This document shows positions 41,785-49,201 of a DNA stretch of 64,000 bases, in pieces. The stretch is from the NCBI RefSeq assembly GCF_000718025.1, contig NZ_JODS01000005.1, positions 248,001 to 312,000 on the forward strand. The letters run 5' to 3'. Each line of letters starts with the position of its first letter. Within the stretch, counting starts at the first letter, position 1. Made by a program: the position numbers and the translations under genes. Origin of the DNA: Kitasatospora purpeofusca (GTDB lineage: Bacteria; Actinomycetota; Actinomycetes; Streptomycetales; Streptomycetaceae). The notes beneath the pieces are model-generated. The model had not been told where the DNA came from and did no database searches. It saw only the letters and a program-made list of their open reading frames with translations.

Positions 41785-42722
41785 GCGAGTGCCTCGCGCA
41801 GCCGCCCGGCCGCGTACGCCTGGGCCTCGGCGGCGCCGTCCAGGGTGCCGGTCATGGCGAAGAAGCCGTGCGGCATGCCCTCCCAGCGGCGCAGCTCGAC
41901 CGGGACCCCGGCCGCGCGCAGCGCCTCGGCGTACTGCTCGCCCTCGTCGCGCAGCGGGTCGTACTCGGCGGTGACGACGGTGGCGGGCGGCAGGCCGGTC
42001 AGGTCCTGGGCCCGCAGCGGGGAGGCGTGCGGGTGCTCGCCGTCGGCCGGGTCGGCCAGGTAGTTGCCCCAGTACCAGGCAACCGAGCGGCGGTTGAACA
42101 GCGCCGGGTCGTCGTGCTCGCGCAGCGACTCGGTGTCGGCGCGGGCGTCGGTGTTGGGGTAGACGAGCAGCTGGTGGCGCAGCGCGGGGCCGCCCCGGTC
42201 TCGGGCGAGCAGGGCGAGCACGGCGGCGAGGTTGCCGCCCGCGCTGTCGCCGGCGACGGCGAGGCGTTCGGTGTCCAGGCCCAGCTCCGCCCCGCGGGCG
42301 GCGAGCCAGTCGGCCGCGGCGGCGCAGTCCTGGACGGCGGCGGGGAAGGGGTGTTCGGGGGCCAGCCGGTAGCCGACGGAGGCGGTGGCGCAGCCGACGG
42401 CGTTGGTCAGCGCGCGGCAGATCGCGTCGCTGGTGTCGGGCGAGCCGAGGGTCCAGCCTCCGCCGAACAGGTAGAGCAGGACGGCCGGGCGGCGGCCGTC
42501 GGCGGGCGGTGCGGGCCGGTAGAGCCGGAGCGTGAGCTCGCCGCCGGGGCCGGGGAGGAGGTGCTCCTCGACGGCTTCGACCGGCTCGGGCGTGCCCGCA
42601 GCGGCGCGGATGTCGGCGAGGTCGGCGGCGCGGGCCTCGGCCACGGTGAGGCGGTAGAGCGGGGGCGTGCCGGCGTTCGCGCGGCGGTCGCGCAGGGCCT
42701 GGGCCTGGGGGTGCAGGGGCAT
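41781..42722 (-). CDS. Alpha/beta hydrolase of the hormone-sensitive-lipase type
   Basis: A 313-residue esterase-like protein with nucleophile GDSAGGN, EYDPLRDEG (acid) and MPHGFFAM (histidine). The usual HGGGW oxyanion motif reads FGGGW. GAGGAA precedes the ATG. It is translationally coupled to the HpgT gene, so it may release or trim a cluster intermediate; no thioesterase is otherwise present in the window. Confidence 0.88.
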   Translation of the reverse strand: MPLHPQAQALRDRRANAGTPPLYRLTVAEARAADLADIRAAAGTPEPVEAVEEHLLPGPGGELTLRLYRPAPPADGRRPAVLLYLFGGGWTLGSPDTSDAICRALTNAVGCATASVGYRLAPEHPFPAAVQDCAAAADWLAARGAELGLDTERLAVAGDSAGGNLAAVLALLARDRGGPALRHQLLVYPNTDARADTESLREHDDPALFNRRSVAWYWGNYLADPADGEHPHASPLRAQDLTGLPPATVVTAEYDPLRDEGEQYAEALRAAGVPVELRRWEGMPHGFFAMTGTLDGAAEAQAYAAGRLREALA

Positions 42723-42840
42723 CGGGGTTCCTCGGGGCGGCGGTCGGCCGCGGCGGCGGCCGGCGGTCGGGTGGGCTGCCGGTTCGGCGGTGGCCGGTCG
42801 GGCGGCCGTGGCGGCGGTCGCCGGTCGGGCGGCCGTCGGG

Positions 42841-43614
42841 TCAGCGGTCGGCCTCGACGTAGACGGTCTCGTCGGTGCGGAAAGCGGTGTCGAGGTCGGC
42901 GACGTCGCCGCGGACGCCCTCGCGGTAGGCGCAGTGGCGGATCCGCGCCTCCTCGAAGCCGGCCTCGGTGAGGACGTGCCGCAGTTCGTCCAGATCGTAG
43001 ATCCACTGGTGGCCGTAGTACCGGAAGATCTGGTTGACCAGGAAGGCCGGGCGCTTCGGCATCGGCGGGCCGAAGCCCATGGTGCTGAGCCGGCGGTGGT
43101 GCTTGGCGAGGAAGCCGTCACCCTTGGCGTAGCCGTTCAGGTAGCGGGCCAGGTCGGGGGTGGTGATCCGCAGGACGCCGCCGGGGCGCAGCACCCGCCG
43201 GGCCTCGCGCAGCCAACCGATCGCCACCGGCATGGTGACGTGCTCGATCAGGTGCTCGGCGTACACCCAGTCGACGCTGGCGTCGGCGAAGGGCAGCGGG
43301 CGGGAGATGTCGAGCTGGGTGAACCAGCGGTCGCCGTCGACCCGGTAGAGCGTGCCGGGCTCGGTGGCGCCGTCGGGGCCGCGGAGCTCGGTGAGGTCGG
43401 TGCCGAGGCCGCCCGGGTGGGCGGTCCGGAAGGCCGCGAACTCGATGCCGGTGAGGCCCAGGTCGGTGAAGTCCTGGTGGTCGAACGGGAGCCCGCCGTC
43501 GGCCGGTTCGAGGCTCCGGCAGGTGGCGACGTCGGCGCTGAAGCGGTCGAGCTGCTCGGCGAGGCCGTCGGGGTCCTCCCAGTCCCAGCCGGGGAAGGCG
43601 TCCTGTCTGTTCAT
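42841..43614 (-). CDS. Methyltransferase-like protein (class I) with no clear SAM motif I
   Basis: A 257-residue protein. It has the post-I part of class I methyltransferases (PLPFADASVDWVYAEHLIEHV, WLREARRVLRPGGVLRITTPDLARYL) and the C-terminal DELRHVLTEAGF. The glycine-rich motif that should precede it is not recognisable (TLYRVDGDRWFTQLDIS). It may use a divergent SAM site or have lost activity. It lies 121 bases after the oxidase gene in the same direction. Confidence 0.75.
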   Translation of the reverse strand: MNRQDAFPGWDWEDPDGLAEQLDRFSADVATCRSLEPADGGLPFDHQDFTDLGLTGIEFAAFRTAHPGGLGTDLTELRGPDGATEPGTLYRVDGDRWFTQLDISRPLPFADASVDWVYAEHLIEHVTMPVAIGWLREARRVLRPGGVLRITTPDLARYLNGYAKGDGFLAKHHRRLSTMGFGPPMPKRPAFLVNQIFRYYGHQWIYDLDELRHVLTEAGFEEARIRHCAYREGVRGDVADLDTAFRTDETVYVEADR

Positions 43615-43735
43615 GGTCTCGCTCTTTCGGTCGCGGCGGTCGGGGTGGAGCTCGGGGCGGTCGGGGCGGGGGTTGCCGGGTCGGGGGCGGTCGGGTCGGC
43701 GGCGGTCGAGTCGCGGGCGGTCGGTGCACGCACCG

Positions 43736-44821
43736 TCAGACCGGCCAGGGCGCGAGGGCGGTGCGGTCCAGGTCCGCGACCGAGGGGCGGCCCAACAGGG
43801 CCATGGTGTGCTCCAGTTCGTCGCGCAGCAGGTCGAGGACCTGTCCGACGCCGGCCTCGCCGCCGGTGGCCAGGCCCCAGAACGCCGGACGGCCGACCAG
43901 GACGGCGCGGGCGCCCAGGGCGAGCGCGACGGCGATGTCGGCGCCGCTGCGGACGCCGCCGTCGAGCAGCGCCGGGATGTGCGGCGGCAGGGCGTCGACG
44001 ACCTCGGGCAGTGCGGCGAGGGCGGGCAGCGCGCCGTCGAGTTGACGGCCGCCGTGGTTGGAGACCACCACCGCGTCCACGCCGTGGTCGGCGGCGCGGC
44101 GGGCGTCCTCGGCGGTCAGCACGCCCTTGAGGACCAGCGGCAGCCGGCTGCGTTCGCGCAGCCAGGCGAGGTCGGCCCAGGTCAGGGTGGGGTCGAACTG
44201 CTCCCTGGCGTGCTCGGCGATGCCCGAACTGCCCTGGCCGGCGTGGTGGCTGGCGGCCATCAGGGCAGGGTCGAGGTTGACCGCGCGGATCTCCGGCGGG
44301 ACGGCGAAGCCGTTGCGCAGATCGCGCAGCCGGCGGCCGATCCGGGGGGCGTCGACGGTGAGCAGCAGGGCCGCGTAGCCGGCCGCCTCGGCGCGTTCGA
44401 CCAGGGAGGCGAGGGCCTCCCGGCGGCGCAGCCAGTAGAGCTGGAGCCAGAGCGGGCCGGTGGCGGCCTCGGCGATGTCCTCCAGGGTGCGGCTGGCGAA
44501 GATTCCGGCGACGAGCAGCGCGCCGGCCTTTCCGGCCGCCCGGGCGGTCGCTGTTTCCCCGTCCGGATGGACCAACCGGTGGTAGGCCATCGGGGCAATT
44601 CCCACCGGGAGTTGCAGCGTGGTGCCGAGCAGATCGACAGCCGGGGCGCACTCGGAGACGTCGACGAGCGCGCGCGGGCGGAACGCATGGCGTCCGAACA
44701 TTTCCCGGTTGGCCGCCAGGGTGCGTTCCGCGCCACTGCCGCCTTCGACGAAGTCCCATATTTCCGGGGCAAGTTGATCGCGCGCCGCGCGTTCGATCCC
44801 GGCCAGCGTGAGTGGTGCCAC
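43736..44821 (-). CDS. 4-hydroxymandelate oxidase-like FMN enzyme
   Basis: A 361-residue FMN-dependent alpha-hydroxy-acid oxidase with Y129 (LQLYW), K232 (LVLKGV), H256 and R259 (SNHGGRQLDG) and the FMN site LLDGGVRSGADI ... GRPAFWGLATGG. The length matches HmO of glycopeptide clusters. It would oxidise 4-hydroxymandelate to 4-hydroxybenzoylformate. The GTG start at 44821 follows GAGGA; longer frames upstream run into the divergent promoter. Role supported by the synthase at 52202 and HpgT at 40429. Confidence 0.88.
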   Translation of the reverse strand: MAPLTLAGIERAARDQLAPEIWDFVEGGSGAERTLAANREMFGRHAFRPRALVDVSECAPAVDLLGTTLQLPVGIAPMAYHRLVHPDGETATARAAGKAGALLVAGIFASRTLEDIAEAATGPLWLQLYWLRRREALASLVERAEAAGYAALLLTVDAPRIGRRLRDLRNGFAVPPEIRAVNLDPALMAASHHAGQGSSGIAEHAREQFDPTLTWADLAWLRERSRLPLVLKGVLTAEDARRAADHGVDAVVVSNHGGRQLDGALPALAALPEVVDALPPHIPALLDGGVRSGADIAVALALGARAVLVGRPAFWGLATGGEAGVGQVLDLLRDELEHTMALLGRPSVADLDRTALAPWPV

Positions 44822-44880
44822 GGGCGTCCTCGTTCCCGGACCGGCCGCGTTCGGACCGGCCCACGGATCGGCAGCGTAGG

Positions 44881-44938
44881 AGGTCTGGACCTGATTGGTA
44901 TAGACCTTGATTTGACCAATCGTCTGTGCAATCGTCTG
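44881..44938. promoter_or_regulatory. Composite operator in the divergent oxidase/ligase promoter
   Basis: AGGTCTGGACCT (44881-44892), then ATTGGTATAGACCTTG (44894-44909), both resembling TGGTCTAGACCA. GATTGGT (44893-44899) pairs with ACCAATC (44915-44921). The 10-base direct repeat CAATCGTCTG occurs at 44917 and 44929. The region is AT-rich for this genome and should hold promoters for both directions. Confidence 0.5.
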
Positions 44939-45002
44939 GCAACGGAATTGGACGTATTGCCTGGTGTCGACGACGGCCCGGGAAAGTGGCGACCAAGTGT
45001 CC

Positions 45003-46457
45003 ATGACAAATCTCCTCACGTGTGGAGTGGCGTTGACCGGCTTTTCCTCTTCTTCACCGGCGCCCTTCTCACCCCCGCACGCCGATGCTCCCGCCGACTG
45101 GGTCGACCGGGTGCTGTTGGCCGGACCCGGGGGTGAGGAGTGCCTCCGCTTCGGCACACCCGTCGACCGTGACGCCCTGCGCGCACTGGTCGCCGAGCAG
45201 ACCGAACGACTGGCCTCGGCCGGGCTCGGCCCGGGTGGCACCGCCGCCCTGCGGCTGCCGCCCTCGCTGGGCTTCGTCACCGTTCTCCTGGCCGCCTGGC
45301 GGCTGGGGGCCCAGGTGGCACTGCTCGACCACCGGCTGACCGAGCACGAGGTCGAGCAGGCGGTCGCCCGGCTGCGCCCGCAGGTGCTGGTCGGCTCCGC
45401 CGGGCGTCCGGCCGCGGCCGCGCTGCGCGGCTGGTCGGCGGTCGACCCGGTGGCCGTCGCACGGCCCGAGGGCCGGCCCGCTGCGACCGGCCACGCGCTG
45501 GTCCAGCTCAGCTCGGGCTCGACCGGACCGGCCAAGGTGATCGCCCGCACCGCGAGCGACCTGATCCGCGAACTCGACTGCTACCGGCGGCTGGCGGCGT
45601 TCCCCGGCGAGGGCGAGCGGGTGGTGCTGCTGTCCTCGGTGGTGCATGTGCTCGGCCTGGTCGGCGGGCTGCTCAACAGCCTCCACGGGCGCGCCCCGCT
45701 CACCGTCCCGGACCGGATGACGGCGGCCGGCATCCTCGGCGCGGTCGCCGCCGACGACCGCCCGACCACCGTGATCGGGGTGCCGTTCCACGCCGAACTG
45801 CTGGCCGGTGCCACCGAACCGCCGCAACTCCCGCAGCTGCGGCGGATGGTGGTCGCCGGAGAACTGGTCCGGCCCGGCCTGTCCGAGGCCTTCACCGCCC
45901 GCTGGGGCGTGCCGCTCGGCACCATGTACGGGATGACCGAGCTCGGGGTGATCGCCACCGACCTGGACGGCACCCTGCACCCGGCCAAGCAGCCCGTGCA
46001 CGGCATGGAACTGCGGCTCGTCGACGGCGAACTGCAGCTGCGCACCGCCGCCTCCCCCTACCCCGGGCTCGACGACCCGACCCGCTGGGCGGACGGCTGG
46101 CTGCACACCCGTGACGCCGCCACCCTCGACCCCGGCACCGGCCGGGTCACCGTACTCGGCCGCCGGGACTCGCAGGTCTCGATCGGCGGCCTCAAGGTCG
46201 ACCTCACCGAGGTCGAGCAGACCCTCGCCGCCCTCCCCCACGTCCGGGAGGCCGTCGTGGTCTTCGACGAGGGTGCGATCGAGGCCTACCTCTCCGCCGA
46301 GGACGGCGCCGACCGGGCACTCGTCCAGGACGGGCTCGCCCGGCAGTTGGCCGCCTACAAGCGGCCGCGCCGGCTCGCCTTCCTCCCCCAGCTCCCCCGT
46401 ACCGCCACCGGCAAGCTGCTGCGCGACCCGGCCGCCCTGCGCGCCGCCGCCGGCTGA
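45003..46457 (+). CDS. Acyl-AMP ligase (ANL family), first of two
   Basis: A 484-residue adenylating enzyme with LVQLSSGSTGPAKVI (phosphate loop), GTMYGMTELG, GWLHTRDAATLDP, the hinge VLGRRDSQVSIGGLKVDLTEVE and C-terminal catalytic lysine region LPRTATGKLLRDP. It would activate a carboxylic or amino acid for loading on a carrier protein. Its ATG overlaps a minus-strand ATG and has no clear ribosome binding site, so a GTG at 44964 or 44997 is possible. Two ACP genes follow. Confidence 0.85.
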   Translation: MTNLLTCGVALTGFSSSSPAPFSPPHADAPADWVDRVLLAGPGGEECLRFGTPVDRDALRALVAEQTERLASAGLGPGGTAALRLPPSLGFVTVLLAAWRLGAQVALLDHRLTEHEVEQAVARLRPQVLVGSAGRPAAAALRGWSAVDPVAVARPEGRPAATGHALVQLSSGSTGPAKVIARTASDLIRELDCYRRLAAFPGEGERVVLLSSVVHVLGLVGGLLNSLHGRAPLTVPDRMTAAGILGAVAADDRPTTVIGVPFHAELLAGATEPPQLPQLRRMVVAGELVRPGLSEAFTARWGVPLGTMYGMTELGVIATDLDGTLHPAKQPVHGMELRLVDGELQLRTAASPYPGLDDPTRWADGWLHTRDAATLDPGTGRVTVLGRRDSQVSIGGLKVDLTEVEQTLAALPHVREAVVVFDEGAIEAYLSAEDGADRALVQDGLARQLAAYKRPRRLAFLPQLPRTATGKLLRDPAALRAAAG

Positions 46458-46482
46458 ACCGGGCGCGCCGCGACCCGGCGCG
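46458..46482. terminator. Hairpin between ligase and ACP genes
   Basis: GGGCGCGCCG / CGGCGCGCCC, perfect 10-base arms, 5-base loop, directly after the ligase stop. It may attenuate rather than end transcription since the next genes run the same way. Confidence 0.5.
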
Positions 46483-46681
46483 CCCGCCCGCATGCCGCCC
46501 CGCACCACCGGCCGGGACCTCGTGCCCCGGCCGCCACGAACCGCCCGGAAGGGCCGGGCGGGATTCCCCGACGGGCAGCCACGGCCTGCCCCCGGGGCGC
46601 CCGAGTCCGCCCCGAAGGACCGCTTTCCCCTCCCCGACGACCCCGTGCGCACCGCCTGCGCCCGGGCACAAGGAGCACACC

Positions 46682-46957
46682 ATGCAGGACCGCATCCGCG
46701 CGTTCGTCCTCGCCGCCCTGGCCGAGATGCAGTACGACGTCGAGGGCGTCACCGGCGACACCGACCTCGGCCCGGCCGGCCTGGACCTGGAGTCGCTCGC
46801 CCTCGCCGACCTCTCGGTCCAGGTCGAGGACGAGTTCGGGGTCAAGTTCGACCTCGACGAGATGGAGACCACCGCGCTGATGACGCTCGACCAGTTCACC
46901 GCCGACGTCGAGGCCCGGATCACCGCCGCCACCGCCACCTCGGGCAGCCCGGCGTGA
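46682..46957 (+). CDS. Acyl carrier protein
   Basis: A 91-residue ACP with S38 in GLDLESLALADLSVQVEDEFGVKF. AAGGAG precedes the ATG. The stop overlaps the next ACP start (GTGA), giving tandem discrete carriers between an AMP ligase and a ketosynthase. Confidence 0.93.
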   Translation: MQDRIRAFVLAALAEMQYDVEGVTGDTDLGPAGLDLESLALADLSVQVEDEFGVKFDLDEMETTALMTLDQFTADVEARITAATATSGSPA

Positions 46958-47334
46958 CCGACCTCGCCCGCCCCGACCGGGCCGAGGTCCTGGAGATGCT
47001 CGCGGCGTTCGGGCAGCGCGCCGCCGAGGACGTACCCGATGAACTCGGCTCGCTCGAACTCACCTGGCTGATAGCCGAGTTCGAGCAGCGGTATGGCATC
47101 GAACCGGACCTGGACGACGAGGCCTTCGAGGCCGTCCGGACGGTGGACGACGCCGTCGAGGTGTTCCGCGCGGCCGTGCTCGCGGCCGGCGGCGGCGCGG
47201 TCGACGGCAGTGCGGTCGACGGCACTGCGGTCAACGGCACCGCGGTCAACGGCACCGCGGTCGACGGCAGCACGACCGACACGACCGCCGACGCCACCGG
47301 ACCCGCCGTCACCGCGGGAGCCGCGCGGCCATGA
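46954..47334 (+). CDS. Acyl carrier protein with repeat tail
   Basis: A 126-residue protein. Residues 1-80 form an ACP (S33 in ELGSLELTWLIAEFEQRYGIEP, then VRTVDDAVEVFRAAV). Residues 82-106 are five AV(D/N)G(S/T) pentads, then a Thr/Ala-rich end. The tail is unusual for an ACP and could be a flexible linker or docking element. Overlaps both neighbours by four bases. Confidence 0.87.
   Translation: MTDLARPDRAEVLEMLAAFGQRAAEDVPDELGSLELTWLIAEFEQRYGIEPDLDDEAFEAVRTVDDAVEVFRAAVLAAGGGAVDGSAVDGTAVNGTAVNGTAVDGSTTDTTADATGPAVTAGAARP
47197..47271 (+). repeat. Five 15-base tandem repeats inside the ACP gene
   Basis: Units of GCGGTC(G/A)ACGGCA(G/C)N in frame, coding for AVDGS, AVDGT, AVNGT, AVNGT and AVDGS. 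Sequence identity between units suggests slippage-driven expansion. Confidence 0.85.
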
Positions 47335-48452
47335 ACCGCCACGCCCCGACCGCCGTCCGGCCCGTGGTGACCGGCGTCGGCGTGCTCAGCGCCGCCGGCG
47401 AGGGGACCACCGCGCTCGCCGAGGCCGTCGTGCACGGCAAGGCCGCGTTCGGCCCGGTCACCCGGTTCGACGTGTCCGCCCGCCGCACCACCCGCGCCGC
47501 GCTGCTGCCCGAACCGCGCCCGCTCGCCGACGCGGTGCTCGCCGCCGTCGGCCAGGCCTGCCGCTCGGCCGGCCTGGACCCGGCCGATCCCGACGGCGGC
47601 CCGCCCGTGCTGCTCGCCCTGCACAGCGACCGGCACACCCGGGCCACCCTGGCCGAGGTCTCCGCCGGGACCACCGCCCGCTGGGGCGGCCCGGGAGTCC
47701 TGCGCGGCTACACCGGCGCCTGCGTGGCGGCCGGAACCGCCGTCGCCGACGCCGCCCAGCTGGTCGCCTCCGGCCGCCGGACCCGGGTGCTGGTCGCCGC
47801 CGGGCACCTGGTCGAGCCGGGCGTCTTCGCCGCCTTCGACGCCGGCCGGGCGCTCGCCCGGGACGGCGAACTGCGCCCGTTCAGCACCGGCCGAAGCGGC
47901 ACCCTGCTCGGTGACGCGGCGGTCGCCGTGCTGGTCGAGGCCGAGCCGGAGGCCGAACGGCGCGGCGCCCCCGTGCTGGCCCGGCTGGCCGGCTGGGGCC
48001 GGGCCGGGGACGCCCACCACGTCTGCCGCCCCGAACCGGCGGGCGACGGCGTGGCCCGGGCGATCGGGGCCGCGCTCGACCGGGCCGGCATCGCGCCGGA
48101 GGAGGTCGACTACGTCAACGCCAACGGCACCGGCTCGACCCTCTCCGACCACGCCGAGGCCCTCGCCCTGCGGCGGGTCTTCGGCGAACACACCGACCGA
48201 CTGCCGGTCAGCTCCAGCAAGGCCGTGCACGGCCACGCCCTGGAAGCCTCCGCGCTGCTCGAACTCGTGGTCACCATCGGCGCCTTGACCGACGGCCTGC
48301 TGCCGGTCAACGCCGGCTGGCTGGGCCCGGACCCGGAGATCGGCCTGGACCTCGTCCTGGACGGCCCGCGCACCGCCCGGCCGCGCTACGCGCTCACCCT
48401 CAACTCCGCCTTCGGCGGCGCCAACACCGCACTCCTGGTGGCCGCCCGATGA
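47331..48452 (+). CDS. FabF-like ketosynthase with altered triad (Cys-Asn-His)
   Basis: A 373-residue ketosynthase. C131 lies in GYTGACVAAGT and H302 in SSSKAVHGHALEAS with K297, but the first histidine motif NAHGTGT reads NANGTGS (N265), confirmed at codon level. It is shorter than usual (about 410). With cysteine kept, it could still transfer acyl groups while decarboxylation is impaired, or act as a partner for the complete ketosynthase at 50863. ATGA overlap with the ACP gene. Confidence 0.82.
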   Translation: MNRHAPTAVRPVVTGVGVLSAAGEGTTALAEAVVHGKAAFGPVTRFDVSARRTTRAALLPEPRPLADAVLAAVGQACRSAGLDPADPDGGPPVLLALHSDRHTRATLAEVSAGTTARWGGPGVLRGYTGACVAAGTAVADAAQLVASGRRTRVLVAAGHLVEPGVFAAFDAGRALARDGELRPFSTGRSGTLLGDAAVAVLVEAEPEAERRGAPVLARLAGWGRAGDAHHVCRPEPAGDGVARAIGAALDRAGIAPEEVDYVNANGTGSTLSDHAEALALRRVFGEHTDRLPVSSSKAVHGHALEASALLELVVTIGALTDGLLPVNAGWLGPDPEIGLDLVLDGPRTARPRYALTLNSAFGGANTALLVAAR

Positions 48453-48982
48453 CCGCGCTGCGCATCCTCGCCGAGGCCGCCTGGCCCGACCCCGAAGCCC
48501 GCGGGCCCGAGCAACTGCCGCCGCTGCCCGGCTTCTCCGCGTCCTCCTTCAACCCGCTGGTCGCCGAGACCGCCGAACGCTGTCTGCGCGCCCGCCACGG
48601 TGACGCTCCCGCACCCGGCCGGACGGCACTGCTGCTGGCCAGCGCGAGCGGCGACCTCGCCACCGCCCGGGCCATCGAGGAGGCCGCCGCCGACACCGCC
48701 CGGCGGATGCCTCCGCTGCTGTTCTTCCAGTCCAACCCGAACGCCGTGCTCGGCCACATCGCCGCCCGCTGGGGCCTCACCGGCCCCGTGGTGGCGATCT
48801 GCCCGGACCGGCCCCCGCCACCCGGACGGGTCCCCCAGGACGCGCTGGACCTGGCGGAGCTGCTGCTCGCCGACGGCGACGCCGACCAGGTGCTCGTCAT
48901 CGCCGCCGAGCAGGCGGAGCAGACCGACGAGGACGCCGACGGCACCGACCGCGCGGTGGCCCTCCTGGTCACCACCGCCTGA
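48449..48982 (+). CDS. Short ketoacyl-synthase-like (chain-length-factor-type) protein
   Basis: A 177-residue protein resembling the Ketoacyl-synt_2 group: GFSASSFNPLVAETAERCL, then MPPLLFFQSNPNAVLGHIAARWGLTGPVVAI and ADGDADQVLVIAAEQ. No catalytic cysteine in the expected place. Such short proteins occur in aryl-polyene-like type II systems. ATGA overlap with the ketosynthase suggests the two work together. Confidence 0.75.
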   Translation: MTALRILAEAAWPDPEARGPEQLPPLPGFSASSFNPLVAETAERCLRARHGDAPAPGRTALLLASASGDLATARAIEEAAADTARRMPPLLFFQSNPNAVLGHIAARWGLTGPVVAICPDRPPPPGRVPQDALDLAELLLADGDADQVLVIAAEQAEQTDEDADGTDRAVALLVTTA

Positions 48983-49201
48983 CCGGATCCCGGACCGACC
49001 CGCAGCACGAACCCCCAGCACGAGTCCGCAGCACGAACCCGTAGCTCGAACCCGACGTACCGACCGAAGCACCGACCCGAACCCGACGCCCCGCTCCGCC
49101 CCAGCCCCACCCCTGCGCACCCAGCGGCGCGAGCGGTCCCCCGCCCGCCGCGTCCCGCCGCAGCACGCCCGCACGCCCGCACCTCGGGAGGGATCCACCC
49201 C

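Noticed and set aside
44964..45004. Extended oxidase start at the minus-strand ATG 45004
   Set aside because: It would add about 60 unconserved residues through the shared promoter region; the GTG at 44821 with GAGGA gives the family's usual length.
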